A stretch of DNA of 64,000 bases from Isoetes taiwanensis (GCA_021234155.1 JAJEKV010000054.1:6421042-6485041); one strand, 5' to 3'; shown: positions 40,421 through 53,687, counted from the first letter of the stretch. Numbers and translations are program-made. Notes: generated by a model not told the origin, from the letters alone.

Positions 40421-41519
40421 AAAAATGTTTGCTTTTTGGTTAGGGACATGGTCGGCGGTAAAAATAGTACTGAATCGATTACTAAGTGTTGCAAATGTCT
40501 TTATGTCTTTGTCATTGGCTTGTGCTGGTTAAGCTCCTCTTTGGAGGAAAGAATGCAATTGTTCTTTGTTCTTTGGTTTTGTACTCTATGTTTCCTTAAT
40601 TGGAGGTTCTTTTTAACAACGTACTCTTTGTTCTTTGGAGGAAAGAATGCATTGCATTTATTTCCCATTTGTTTATGCATTTGTGGCGATTCCAGTTTGG
40701 GGTCAGGATTAGGTAGCGTCAATTACATTTGTGAAGAAAAACCATATTATATTATAAAAGCATTTTAAAAAAGGTTGTGCGGGGAATGGGGTAACCTTAC
40801 TTTTGTACAAAAAGCGAGAATAAAGTTTTCACGAGATTGTAAGACCTAAATGGCATGTTATGAGTTATAGGATGTAGCTTTATCACAAAAGTTTTAAAAT
40901 TTTAGAAAGCGAGGATCCAATAGAAAAAGTTTTCTGGGGATTGTCCAAGATATAAATACGTGAACCACAACCATGGCTACTTTCGAGACAGTATAGAGCA
41001 TTAAAAGTAGCTGGAAGGCATCACCAAGAACCCTTTCGAAGAAAATTCAAAATCCGACCTCCATGTTCACTGCAAATGGCGTTCTCTCCATCTCTAAACA
41101 CGATCAAGCCAATTTTGCACTTTTCTCTCACGAAACCTTAGCTCCTGTTCCTTGCCGGGTAAACTTTGGCCACGAAACCATGTCACATCCAGGATGGCTA
41201 GAGTCGAAGAAGATTCTTACCATAGGTTTATTTCTGAATGAATTTTCATCCTAGCCATTGGAACTCTGAAGCGATTTTGTGGAGAGGAGATGTAAAATAA
41301 GGAGGCAGGAGCGAGAAAGGAAGAACTTAGAATTGAACCGGAATGAAGGAATGAATCCAGGCAGGGCAGAGGCTAAATAGAAGGGTTTTGTGAGGTCAAA
41401 TCAAAAGCATAAGGAGGAATTATACTGGCCAATTATTTTCATGCGGGGTTGGGCAGGATTCGAGGCGAGTTCTCCTTCTTTATATACATGCCATGCAGGA
41501 TGGCCATGCAAATGATATC
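40421..41519. other. No recognised gene
   Basis: A plus frame at 41063-41254 (63 codons), with in-frame coding-like sequence from about 41010, reads as an ordinary soluble-protein sequence but matches no family I can name. The rest is AT-rich. Confidence 0.3.
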
Positions 41520-41790
41520 TCTTTAAGGATTAGCTATAACATTGACCATAAGCTTAGACATTTAGGGATTAAGCTAGTAAAATGACTCTAAGCTAGTAAA
41601 CTATAGGCTCTAAGCTAAGTAAAACAAACTCTAAGCTGAGCAAAAATGACTTTTAAGCTGATAAAATAGTTAGACTCTCTATTTTTTAAACTAGTTTACC
41701 GTTTTTAAGCTATAACATTTAAGGACTATAACATTTTAAGGATTAAACCATTTAAGGATTAAGCTGTAACATATAAGGATCGTGTTTTTC
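41520..41790. repeat. AT-rich degenerate repeat of 'ctaagctagtaaaatga' and 'tataacatttaaggat' type
   Basis: Variants of 'ctaagctagtaaa' recur about every 20-30 bp between 41568 and 41670. Variants of 'aacatttaaggattaa' recur between 41705 and 41785. The block may belong to the LTR or non-coding part of an unrecognised element. Confidence 0.5.
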
Positions 41791-44559
41791 AAGCAGAGTA
41801 TCCCGATTACTTTACCACTAGGGACACACTAAGGATGCATTAGAGTCTTAACCCAATGAGACAAGCTTAGGCGAGAATGAAGATGAGAGAAATGTCTATT
41901 GAACATTGTAGAATTTTCCTTCTCCCTGAACCATTTTTTCTACGAAGATAAGACTCGGCACAAAATAAAAGTCCACCAAAGATCAGGTGAGGGGTATGTA
42001 AAAAGCGTAACATAGTCCAGGAAACATTATATCTCTGATGGAAATTGGGTTTTCATATTCGTATACTTAGGGGTTTCGACCTCAAAAGTCATTATCTGAG
42101 GGTTTTTAGAAGAGTGACCCCTTACCGCACATAATTATCCCCATGTGCTAGGTGAAATCCCCAGGGAATCTGACCATATAATAAATACATCAAATAGAAA
42201 CCTACAGGGCTCGGACTCAAAGGAAATGGAAGCTTATAGTTTGAGGGTCCTGAATTGGTCAGGACTAAGTTATAGCAATGGCTTGGGTGGCAATGGAGCA
42301 ATAGCTAAGTTAATCCCATGGTATGATCCAAGGCCTTCGGGTTGCATCTCGGTCATTGAGATTGAGGAAGGGTTGCATCTCCCCTCAGTAGTGCAATGGC
42401 TCCATGGGGCAGCTAGAGGATCGTGGCAACTGCGTCCATACCGGCCCGAACTCCCAAAGAGCAAAAGCTAGAGGCAGGCACGCAGCTCTTGGTCAGAGCG
42501 ACACCATTGCAGGGAAGTTGGGACTCATGCATTACACACTTGCTGATGTGAGCTATAAGCCTAGCCGCTATGGGTCAGGTAAGCGGCTCGGCATAGACCT
42601 CCCTTCACTTCTGGCCCGGCCGTTATGTAGACGCCGGTCACTCCACATAACCTCCCGTAGCGAGGCCAGGCTATACACGGCCCGCATAATATGAGAACTA
42701 TTAGGTCCCAAACTGAAACATCATCTAAATAATAGCTACTAAGTCTCTACCCTTGATACACAAGAGATTGCAAACTTATAAGATCAACCATCATAATATA
42801 TCAACCTTAACGCGGTAAATAACAAGAATAAAAGCCGATCCTAATCACATACATCTAACTTATAGTTAGGGTTCATTGATTAGGATTCATGCCTGAACTA
42901 TAGGTTTCCTAGAATGGCTCTACTAGGGCCTGTGTACAGCTCCACAGAGTCTACTTTCAGGAAGTACACACTCTGACGGTATGGGTGGCTCCCACGGTTC
43001 TCCCATCTCTGGCTTGAGGTGGTTCGAGTAGATGATTCTCCTCTACTGCGGCTGCGGCACTGGGCACTCACTTTGCATCACAAGCTCCCATGAAGGCGAT
43101 CCTGAATCCGGGTGGTGGCGAATTGATGGATCGAGAAGTTGGTGGAGCCAAAAGTGGGTCTGGGAGTTTGGGGTTTGGCCTTTATGTAATGCGGGTTCAC
43201 ATGAGGGCCATCTAAGCTCCAATAGGGTCCGTCCATGTGGCTAGTCACCTATAGGTGAATGTAGTGTTCCATACTGTTTATCACCTTTTTGAGAGTATAA
43301 ATACACGACATCACCTATGAATAATTATTGAGCATTCAGTGGCTATAAGCTAAGGTTAACTATGATAATAATTAGTGTGTCATGGAAACCCTACTTAAAA
43401 TGTAATTTAAATTTAGGGCTTAACCTAATATAGCCAAAAAAGGGCTAGAATATTAAATTAGTTAATATTACCAATCTAGAGTTACACCGCCCAAATCGGG
43501 ATTAGACAGGGAGAGTAAATAACTTGGGATCAAATTTGAGTTTTATACCCTATTTGCCCCAATGGTCGAAATGGGAGGAGTTGGTGGAGGAGGAGTCTTT
43601 GTTCTACCACATTCCGGCCGAGAAGGATGGAGCACCGAGAGAGATAGTGGATCTAGCTAGATCCAGGTTGAGTATATAGATAGCTTAGTTCCTAGATGGT
43701 CATAGGACTAACCTTTGTATGTGGAAGGTAGCTAGGATTAACCTTTGAATGGGCATTGTAGCTGGTTGTCTCTATTTTTGCATGTATTTCTTTGTAGAAC
43801 TATGGATGGATTGATGTATAATGATAATTCTCTTCTGTTTTCCATCTGTAATGCCCAATTGCTACTTGGCACTTGAAATGTAAGGGATTAATATTAGAAA
43901 ACTAGCCATTGTATCAATTCCACCTTGAGACATGAACCATTTACAATTTAAACTCTTTGCACTTTTTAGAAGTAAAAATAAGATTTCAAAACTAAGGTTG
44001 AGCTCTCCCAGAGACTAAGATTAAAAGAGCAAGAATTTAAAGCGAGGTTCTAACCTTAAACATGTGTGATTTGTTTAACATCAAAGTTAACAAGATCTTC
44101 GGTACTGTTGAAACTCAATGCTTACCTTGATGCAACAACTCCTCTGGCGCGCAAAGCGCCAAAGAATAAAACTTTGCAAGCGCCTAAGCAAGCAAAACGA
44201 ACTGCACATAGCGCCACAAAACGAGAACTGCATGGCCTAAGAATAGAACCTTTATGTACTCATGAGAGACGCATAGAAAAAAGTGATTTTTCGGCATTAA
44301 TATAAGTGGCGGGTTCAAGCCAAGTTAAAGAAATCAAAGAAGTTATAGAAATGTGATGAAACAAATTCTGAAATTAAGTATGTATAGTATCAAAAAAAAT
44401 TACATAAAAAGAGGGGCCTTTTTAATACAAGTTGCTTTCGGCTCTTTCAAAATTAAAAGCTGATTCGAGGCAGTTTAAGGAGGAGATGTCTAGTTTCCAT
44501 TCAAAAGCTTAAGGTAGAGCCTTTTTGGAATCTTGAGCTTCCGTTTTAAAATTTAAAAC
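41791..44559. other. Unrecognised sequence with a GC-rich block
   Basis: 42140-42700 is clearly more GC-rich than its flanks and has an open frame of 108 codons (42145-42471 plus) and another of 96 (42404-42694 plus), with no recognised domain. It may be part of an LTR element. The remainder to 44559 is AT-rich without recognised content. Confidence 0.35.
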
Positions 44560-45150
44560 GAAACAAAAAAAAAAAAAAACCGGTTCTAAAATATAAACTC
44601 CTCCTCTTCTTCCTCATCGCTTTTCGTCATGTCTCCTCAAGGATGAAGCCTGCAGCACCTAAAACTTCTTTATCGAGGAGGGCATTGAGGATTATGCGCT
44701 TCTTCTCTTCTTCCAATTCCTCTCCACTATATATCCTCCTCCTCCTTCTGCCATTCCTCATCAGCCCTTCTCTTCTCCTTCTCCTTCTCCTTCTTCTATC
44801 CTTTCGCTCCTCATTTTGGGAAATTGCTTTATTGATCTTTGTGAATTGTATGTAGGGATGGGGATTGCCCGAGATGGGATTGCCCTCAAGAAAAAGCTCC
44901 TTGCATTCCTGCGGATTGTGGTGCGAAGGCCCGCAATGGCATCTCGCGAGATGGGGAACGGATTTGGAGATCAATTCTTTTCGATCTCCTTCTTCCTCCT
45001 TCAAGCAACTATGGCGGGGATGGGCGGGGGTGGTATGGCTCACCATGTTGGAGTTGGAGGAAGGAAGAAGGCTGGTGAAGGTGAAGCTACGTAAGGGAAG
45101 GCGGGGTTTGAGAATGAAGGAGAAAAGGTTCCTCGATATAGTAGTTGCAT
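44560..45150. repeat. Low-complexity polyA and CTT/CTC (GAA/GAG) tract region
   Basis: A run of A at about 44565-44579 is followed by a pyrimidine-rich tract (44695-44815) of CTT/CTC triplets. The 175-codon minus frame over it encodes a run of arginines and has no domain. I treat it as a product of the simple sequence. Confidence 0.6.
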
Positions 45151-47465
45151 GCAAGATTTCTATAGTAGGTCACGAGCATATTATGCTTCATCACATCATA
45201 TCTGAATTATACCTATCACAATTAACTATTAACCTCTAGAATTACTTACACCTATGTACATCATTAATTCTCTAAAATTACCCACAAGTCTGACTATACT
45301 TACAACCTATTTTTGCCTATATTAATACTCTAGAATTACACCCCATAATCAATTCAGTTATCATTAATTCTCTAGAATTATTTACACCCTATGTTATGAT
45401 TAATTTTATAATTCTTTGACCGTCAACTATACTTACAAATTTTTTGCTATACTTACAACATACATTTGCCTATTTTGTTTAGGTTTTTTTTTGTATTTTA
45501 AAGTTGCCCTTTAATCTATTTCTCATATTTACTTTTTGTCCTTTTTTTTAAGCTAATACTAGAACATTTAAATTTGTATAGGTGAAGTGTGTGGATGCTA
45601 AAATGTAATGCCTTTCACCTCCAACATGTATCTAAATATTGTTAACCCATTATTAACATTGTTCTTGTAGGTCAATGGTGTGGACCACCCAAAGGGGTGT
45701 GGTCGGCACAGGACTATTACAAATTATCCTCTACAAAGAGCTTGGATTGGAAGAGGCCAAGAAGGTGAAAGTCAAGCGCAATACAATAAAGAGCTAGTAG
45801 GTGAAGGAACTATCATAATTAGCCGATCCCTATCCAGTATCCCAATGATGAAAAGTTAGGAGAGGATAAAGTGGGTGTGGCCTGTCGCTTTGGAAGAGAA
45901 TTGAAGGTTCCATGCATCATGCCATGGCCTATACATACTGCATTGAGCTTATGGGAGATTTTTTTTTTACGAGCGGAAGGTTGTGATGACACGATTTTCT
46001 TGATGCACCTCAATATTTGCCGGGGTCCGCAGTTCAAAAAGAGGGCACACTCAATGGTAAACATTATCCTAGCAAGAGGTCCAAGTCAAGTAGTGATTGT
46101 TCACGTGAAGCTATGGCTAAGGTAAAGGGAATGGAATGTTGTTAGGTTAATTGTGTTGAGAAGTTTGGAATTGATGAATTGGTGGAAACAAGAGCCACCT
46201 TCAAGAGTATACTTATGATGAGACGAGGAGTTGTATGTACTCCATTCATGATCTTGCACTTCAAGATGAAAAATATCCAAAGAAAGAAGATACCTTTGCT
46301 AGGTATGGATATATAAAGGTGCATGAAGACATATTCATGGCATTCCAATTTCATCTTGTAAAAAATTGGCAAACAAGTCATGCAAGGAAGTAAAATTGCA
46401 TTACATGGAAATAATCGCATGTTGAGGCCAACTTCTAGGATCCCGGCTTCTAGGGAGGTTTTTTGATAATTGTGTTGGGAACTCAAATGTTGAGAATATG
46501 CCACATAAAAGTAGGAAAGATCAACAGGAAAAAAGTCACGAGAAGAGATTGCCATCCCATTGTACACTTAAGAGTATATATTGGAGGAAGGAAATGCTTT
46601 GCTTCGAGAACTAATTACTGCAATATCTCAACCCGGCCAAGAGACTATGGAGCAAACACTTCAAGCATGTCACTATAGACACTTCAACAACTTTACAAAG
46701 TGCAACTTGTGTGCGGTTGAAAGGATTCCGGATAAGACTAAGCAACCAAGCCAAAGGGCTAAGATAAGGGAGTAAAATGAAAGATCACCAATGCAATAAC
46801 CATCATGTAGATCCACTTATTGGATGTGGAGAACGATTATCATGTTTGGAACCCAATAACTATGTTTGTATTATACATGACATCAATCGGAAGATTTATT
46901 TGCCACAATATAGTTACATACCCAAGCAAATCAATAGAGCTTATATTATGCAGGTCTCCGATAGATGCAATAGTGCATAGCTCGGTGCAATTTATTATGG
47001 TCATTTAGTTTGCAATTGTGGAGTGATGGTCCAGATTTTTATATTGGAAATGTGATGAGGTGCTTGAGAAACTATGAGAGTGGGTATTAGGTGACCTCCA
47101 CAACCCCGGAGGTGGTAGCCAACCTCTTGATTGCATTGTTGGATAGAAAGCCTAATAATCTAGAGAAGTTTACTAAGGCAAAGGTTTAGGAAGCAAGGTT
47201 TCAACATGTTGGAGCTCAAAGTTCACGCCCCAACCTGCGAGATCTACCTCCAAAGTTCCTCTTCCAACTTGACAATTGTCTTTGGACAAAATAAAAGCAA
47301 TTTATATGTTCTCATTCCTATCTTATTTGACATGGGTGTCTTGAAAAGAGTGAATTTAGGTTCTTAATGCTGGACATACTCATGAGGATGTGGATGTATT
47401 GTTTGGGGAAGTATGGTGAGTTGAAATCTCAAACCGTGACTTCAATCTTCCCAGGCTAATGGAAG
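45151..47465. other. AT-rich DNA with decayed coding-like stretches
   Basis: 45240-45560 has repeated 'taattctctagaattac' variants. At 46560-46775 a plus frame (LLRELITAISQPGQETMEQT, 20 residues, followed by a CxxC) looks like part of a real protein, perhaps a retrotransposon gag, but cannot be assigned. No other recognised content. Confidence 0.35.
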
Positions 47466-47975
47466 TGTTAGTCCATTGCCTCCCGGCACGGGACTATTCA
47501 CTCATCTGACGGACCAGATCAAGAACAAGGATCCTGCCACCACAGGTCAGCCATCAAAGGCTCTGTGAAGACCAGCGGCCGGACCCTTGTGATCAAAGCC
47601 CTGCGTCTGTCAACAAGCAGGCGCCCGGACAAGTGACGGCGTCGCCACGTCGGCGTCGAGCGATTCTAGGCAACTCAAGAGGCACGCCCAAAGATTCCCC
47701 AAATCGGGCCTCCTTCCGTGAATTGCACCGAGATCGATCAAATTGTACATATTGGGCCAAAGGCCATTGTACTATATCTCTGGAGTAGAGCCTACAACTG
47801 TAATTTTTAGATGAGTTTTGATACTTGTCTATACTCTTGATTTTCTCGATTCGCGAGAGCTCATGTATGTTTATCCATTGATATCAAGGGAAGCTTGTCA
47901 TTTTCCTCTCATTGTTCTCTTTTTTGTTGTTTTCTTCCTCACATTCCTCTTTTTGCCAAATCACCAAAATTGACA
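47466..47975 (+). repeat. Putative 5' LTR of the gypsy element
   Basis: Starts 'tgttagtcc' and ends near 'aaaattgaca' (TG...CA). It changes from GC-rich to T-rich downstream, with a transcript-end-like 'atgtatgtttatccattg' late in the LTR. The partner LTR is missing from the window, so the borders cannot be verified. No convincing primer-binding site follows. Confidence 0.35.
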
Positions 47976-48019
47976 TAGTCCAGTTCTGTTAGATCCACGG
48001 GTCCTCGCTGCAGGGTCGT

Positions 48020-49480
48020 TGCCTTGCAGAGTTCCCAACCCACTCCCAAACAATCGCCGCCGGCGTCGGGTCTGATTCTTCCTCTTCCTCGTCAACATGT
48101 CCAAACTTCACACCTGGAAGAACTTCTTTCCCGACGGCGCCTCGCCAGCCATCACGACGGGAAGCTGTTCGTGATATGTATGATCTGCTTACATACTGAG
48201 GGGAGGCCACATTCCGGGTTCAGGGCTCGGCAAAACACCCACACGTGTCATATACCGTCAATTCCCCACCTCAAAGCGTGCACCAAACCTTCTCCTGACC
48301 CTGGGTCCTCTCATCACTGCTCGGGGAGCCTATGGGGCTCCACCTTCTCAACCTTACTTTCATACCCCCGGAACATGCCTACATCCATCATTAGATGCGG
48401 CCCATAAGCCCTGCCTTCACAACCATCATCTCCCAGGGTGGTAAGGATATCCCCCATCTCTTTTGCTCCTCCCGCGGGACTTTCCCCTTCCCCTACCTTT
48501 CCAAGCTCTTCACATTTTACAATCTTCAGACCCTCAAAACCAATGATCGAGGCACCTCAGTACACCTCCACCAGCAAACAGCCCCTTCCGCCGGGCTCTT
48601 TTCAGGCACCATACCACCTCCAACTCCCCTCAATATGAGAAATCCCCTATCCAGGTTCCGATCCAGCCAAGCACTTTCCTCTACCTTTTGGGACCCTTAA
48701 GGCGACTTATCACCTTTGGCAACCACGAAAGGCAAACCCTTAGACCAAAGTGCTCAGGCCTACATGGAAGAATTTGAGGGCTTCGCTTTCCGAATGGTCA
48801 TCATAACCTCAACTGAAATTCCACATCTTTTACACCACACTGCGTGGCTCCTCATCAATGGCTCAGGTCCAACAAAAAGCCACTTTCGAAACAAGATTGG
48901 TGGGAAATGAGAACTTTTCTTTCTCACTATGGGACCACGGATGATGGTCGGCTTCATCTCAAGCAACTTCAATGACCTTCCAAGAAGGCCGCAGTGCGCG
49001 AGATTTTTGCGGTCGACTTCTCACATTACGCTTTCGGCAAACTCAAGGAGTACCCACCGCGAGCGGATCTTGGTACACGGTTTCTCCAAGGACTTCCTCG
49101 GCTATCCGACCATGACCGAATACGCCAAGACTTTGGAGCAAAAGCATCGATCTTGTCAATCACTTTCGGTCAATGTTTCCTCCCCGTGGCGTGGCTCTTG
49201 AGCTCCCTTTCATTCCACGATCATGGTTCCCCGGTGGCTGTTCAACCTCAACACGCCCAATCCACGGCGGTCGCGGTCGGTTGGTGCCATATCGCGAAAT
49301 ATCAAGGCCACTTTGCTAATGAGTGCAACTCCACCAATGGCCCGCCTCATTGTAAGCGATGCAACATGTGCAATCGTACCCACGGAAGAGTGCACTGCAT
49401 CATCCTACACCTTCGCAGCAAGATGGTTTATCATCTGAAACAACACCTCGGCCTGTCGCCCAATATCAAGTAGGCCACCG
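48020..49480 (+). pseudogene. gag-like region of the gypsy element
   Basis: Proline-rich coding-like sequence over several frames. At 49280-49330 it has CHIAKYQGHFANEC, which keeps the spacing of a CCHC zinc knuckle (C-x2-C-x4-H-x4-C) but with alanine at the second cysteine. A second Cys/His cluster (CKRCNMCNRTHGRVHC) follows at about 49348-49395. Nucleocapsid-type RNA binding is the known role of such knuckles. Frames are broken. Confidence 0.6.
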
Positions 49481-50339
49481 CGCAAGCGCAACAGCCAATC
49501 AACTCTATCAGCAGCGGGAGCAACAACGTAAATCTAAATACACGCCCCTCCTTTTGATCGCCGAAGCTGGAGTGTTATCGCTGCCAAGAATGAGGTCATA
49601 CCACCCGCGGCGTGTCCTCAGCTTTACAAGTTGGTGCAGCTCGCACAAAATCCAGGCCACATCGGGTCCGCCTCACGGCACAACTCGGATTGCTAATGGC
49701 AACAAGGCTGGCGATCCTGTTGGCGGAAGCCACCATACCGGCGACAATCCGCGCTATCAACCAGCTCCGCCAATCAACCTCGATTTGGATCCGCGCCAAG
49801 CCGGGATTTTTGGATTTTCCAGGCTCTTAATCCTCGGTCAGCCATCAAATTGGGTTGGTTTGGTTTCCGCTTGAACCGGGCGTCCGTCCATAACCATTAT
49901 ACCTATTGTACGCGCAGCACGCGCTGCGGTTGACACCCTTCCTCATGAAGAAAAAAAAGGTTTCACTTTGCGACTTGGAGAAACTCATGCATGTTATGCC
50001 TAAAAGTTCGCCAAAGCATTTTTGAACCTCATGCAAATTTCTTTGAAGGCCGCCCGTTGGCTAATGTTCATCACCACACTAGAGCTCAACAAGACAAGAA
50101 AGCACCTTCCGTCTCAACCTCCCGCGCTCTCGGACATATCCAAATATAGGCTGCGAGGGTTGACCTCTTTCGAAAAGTTCTTTGCTTCTTTCACCGCGCT
50201 CCGCCCTTTGTGGATCCGGCCGGAATCCTTTTCTCATGTACCCCTGGAACTCCAAAGGAGGAGCTAGCCAAAATCAAAATTCCTTTAAGTTTGGCCACAA
50301 TTTTGAAACTACGTACGCTCTCAAGGACCAGTTACCCTC

Positions 50340-50860
50340 AAATTTTTTTGGTTGGGGCTGTTGCTACCTCTCTCCCCGCGGTACATGCCACCCGCGATTG
50401 GGCAATCAACAAGTCAATCATGTTCAAATTGGCGGAGGTGGCAGCGGTCAATCTCATCCTTGGATAAACTCCGCAAACAAATGGGCATCAAACAGCTCTG
50501 TCGTGCCCCCATATGACATCAAATTGGCCAATGGCCATATCCGCGACCTCAATCTGCCTCTTCTTCACATCAACATTGGTGATCTCAGTTCCCCTTGGAA
50601 TTTGGTGTTTGGAAGGCTGGAGAAGATCGGTGATTATGAAATGTTGGTGTGAGACCTTTTCTCCCTAAACCAAAGGTATCCATTCTTGGAGCCCGCGGAT
50701 GGGTTAGTCATCCTGAGATGGTCACCTCAATGCCACCATGGACTTTAAAGCAAGGCAAAATGTCATTTGTCGACAATCTTTGAACCCTCTCTCTCGACAC
50801 GCAGATTTTGAGGGGCCGGAATATCTATCAAGTTGGGGCTCCACTGCGAGCGTCTGTCTC
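50340..50860 (+). pseudogene. Aspartic-protease-like region of the gypsy element
   Basis: Frame segments YDIKLANGH, INIGD and KIGDYEMLV occur in the order and spacing of the post-catalytic part of retroelement proteases (KLANG..., the I-G-D segment, and a DY-x-x-LG equivalent). The catalytic D-S/T-G is not legible. The call depends on its position between gag and RT. Confidence 0.45.
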
Positions 50861-51389
50861 TGTCATCCTACCGGGCTCAGCGTCCTTGGGAGAAATGACT
50901 CTTGTCCGGGACCGGTGGCCAAATTTGCTGCTTGACCACCACGGCTCCTTGCAATCCGAATCAGCGTGTTGATCACTTTTCAGATCTTTGAACCTCCTGG
51001 CACGCTCTGTAGATGTACGGCTGTCATGAAGCAACCTGCAGCATTGACTTTCGGCCAACCTCTCTTTTCACCCACCTTGATGCCCGCATCTGTTATGCTT
51101 CAACCTCCTGCTCCTGTGTCGAGGGACACGGAAGTTATCCCCATATTCGGGACTCCTGAAGTCGAGGGTGTGGGCGTAAGGCAACAATCCAGCTGTCAAA
51201 ATTCTTTGCCAAATCTTGGACACCCCTATATCGTAGCGAGGGCGATCCGCTCTTCAAAAGTTCAAACACATTTTGGCACGGGCTCACGAAGTCTTTTTGG
51301 GGATCAACAAAACCTTGGGGGGAACTCACCATTTCCTACCGTGCGATGCCGCGTCGATATAGCTTAGCGGCAGTGCGGCTCAACCCCAA

Positions 51390-52300
51390 TTACATTGATG
51401 CGTCAAAATTGACAAACTCCTTCGCTGCGGAGTTTTGATCTATGAGGTCAAACATTACGAAGATGAGCCCCATGTCGTCATTGCACTCAAACACAATGGT
51501 AAGATCGGCGTTTGCGTGGACTACCAAAAAACTCAATCAGGCCACGGGCGTGATCATTTTTTTTCGAACCAAGTTCTAGAAGAGGTTGTTGGACATGGAG
51601 AATGGCACTCCTTCATGGATGGTTTTCGGCTACAATGGATCTCAATCAAAGAATCTGATCAACTCAGAACTACTTTCACCACCGGGTAAGTGTCTTTTTG
51701 CCTACAAGGTGGTTCCTTTTGGATTATCAAACTCTCCATCAGCGTTTGAAGCGCATCATGCTCTTAGTCTTTTTCATGATTTTATGAAGGAAAATCCCTT
51801 CTTGCAATTTTTCAAGATGACTTCTCGCCTCTGATTTCCATGGTGACCATTTGGATAAATTGGAACTCGTCTTCGAGAAATGTGATGAGTGGGGCATTAG
51901 TCTCAATCGAGAAAGCACCTTTGCGTCGCCCGGTTGTTACGGTAGGACATGTGGTCAGCAAAGCAAGTATCACCACGGATCTGCCAAAATCGGTTATTGC
52001 TCCAAGGCTCAAGCACCGTGGCAATATCAAGGAAACACTGCTCTTGGGTAAGGTCAATTATTACTCCCTTTCATTCACGGACTACATGACCATTGCGAAT
52101 CCCATTCATAAACTCCGCGGTGATGAATCCACGGGCTTTAAATTTGAGCGGATCTTTACTTTCAAGTTCCAACCGCTCTTACTCTTGCTTTCGGGCCCGG
52201 TTGTTCCTCCTCAATTGGACAAACCCCTTTCATGTTCATGTCGATGTCTCGACCTTTTGCTATTGATTTGTTCTTTCTCCAAGAATATAATCACGCTGTG
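51390..52300 (+). pseudogene. Reverse transcriptase of the gypsy element
   Basis: Recognisable in successive frames: GKIGVCVDYQK (fingers), SFMDGF, ISIKESDQLRTTF, YKVVPFGLSNSPSAFE, then the catalytic pair as QDDF at about 51812-51824. After these come DKLELVFEKCDEWGISLN and the connection segment with NYYSLSF. These are Ty3/gypsy RT motifs in the standard order. At least four frame changes and several lost residues are visible, so it would not be functional as written. Confidence 0.9.
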
Positions 52301-52525
52301 ACAAACCAAGCGGAAATCGCCCGGTAGGAGCTCAATTAGCGACGCCAACTACTACGCCCGCAGGCGAAGCCTTAAGGGTTTAATTTTTCTGCGTCAGCCT
52401 TAGTCACTATCTTTTGGGCGGTCGAGATCAAATTCTTTGTTACACCGAGGCACTTCTTTATTTGATCAACAAATCCGCCCATGGGCGCATTACTTTCGTT
52501 GGGTCCTCATACCGATTGCACCATT
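52301..52525 (+). pseudogene. RNase H start of the gypsy element, cut at the array junction
   Basis: Pieces of an EALRV...HYLLGGRD...ALLYLINKSAHGRITF pattern are visible in shifting frames, matching the gypsy RNase H segment that carries the 'REAL' and 'DH..L.YL' motifs. It ends at 52525, where the sequence passes into 'cgagctaaattag' of the 8.2 kb unit. Confidence 0.65.
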
Positions 52526-53449
52526 CGAGCTAAATTAGAACTGATGCATACTACTTAAGGGCTGATAAATAATGTAAATAAGACAATTTATGCATATCGC
52601 AGAAGGACAGGCACAACCAAAACTACTATGACAAAATTCGTAAAAGTCATAAAGGCTACTCCTTTACATACGAGGCCCATCTAAACCAGACCCCTAGTTA
52701 TGCGCCACAATGCTATGCACATGTTTACTCGCGACATATGGAAGGGCAAACAAAAATGTAATATGAATGCCAACTCCATGTATCCCTTTTGCCATAGATT
52801 AAAGGGGACTATGCATCCATTATATGTGATTGAATTAAAATGAATTGAATTGGAAAAGGCCTAGAGGGCGAAAGTTTTTCCATCTTGCACGACCTGTTTG
52901 CTAAATTGTTTGGAGTGCTGAAATAATTAAGTTTTCAAAATCTTTTCCTTTTTTTTCCAGATGATTTATGTTGCATTCTCCATCGGGAACTCAGTGTGGA
53001 GAAACGAAGAAAAATGAACATATTTATAGCCTCCTGTGGCAGGGCATCTCCATTTCTGGAGGAAAAGGCTCTATAGCTTTGTATTAGCATTTTTCAAGAC
53101 TCTGCATTTTTTTATTTTATGTCAATGGTTATATTTTGTATTTTATAAGGCTCCATATTCAGATTTGAGAATGGTTATGTTTAATATTGTATTGTATTGA
53201 ATCACGGTTTTGCGCAATTGACGCGAGCAAAGGTTTTTGCTTTTAAAAATCTAATGGCCCTTGATGAGAAATATGAGATAAAATATTCCTAGGATAACGG
53301 GCTCCAAGGCAAAAATATCAAAGTCTAAAACAAATCATGTCTAAAAGATGCCCGGAAAAAAAATTGACACTCTAGGAGGTGAAAAGAAAGAAAAAAAAGA
53401 GGAATTTTTATTTTTATTTTTGAGTACTGAAATCGTTTTCCTCTTTGCG

Positions 53450-53600
53450 TTTTCCTCTGTCTTTTAGGGCATTTCGTTTTTCTTCTTATTAGGGTTTTTG
53501 GCTCTAGGTCTCGCAGCTACTGTGCGGTATGCTCAGAAGTTCCCTTGCCATGGCGGCTACTCTCGGTGGGCGCCCTTTGTATTTTCATTGCATAGAATAG
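53450..53600 (+). promoter_or_regulatory. 5'-UTR-like leader with a candidate start codon upstream of SHH
   Basis: 'cttattagggtttttggctc' resembles the TAGGGTTT-bearing leaders of plant genes. It is followed by an ATG in good context (gccatggcg, 53550) opening MAATLGGRPLYFH before a stop at 53598. It could be the old first exon of the SHH gene or an unrelated leader joined to it. The link to the exon at 53688 is inference. Confidence 0.3.
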
Positions 53601-53687
53601 TTTTAAGGACTTTCTAATGCGATTCATCTGCATAGTATATGATCTTGCAGCCAAGCTTTGTGCATAATCTGATAATGGTGCATACAG

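Larger units (their letters stand above)
47466..52525 (+). mobile_element. Ty3/gypsy LTR retrotransposon, decayed and 3'-truncated
   Basis: Plus-strand order: possible 5' LTR, gag, protease-like region, reverse transcriptase, start of RNase H. It then stops at 52525, where the 8.2 kb array begins in mid-domain. Integrase and the 3' LTR are absent. The order PR-RT-RNase H is Ty3/gypsy type. Coding frames switch many times. Since array copies in the same sequence show errors at CHG/CG sites and this element is rich in such sites, the count of true mutations is uncertain. Confidence 0.85.

Noticed and set aside
44627-45154. 175-codon minus-strand open frame with a run of arginines
   Set aside because: It lies over a CTT/CTC simple tract. 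The arginine run comes from the repeat, and the rest shows no domain.
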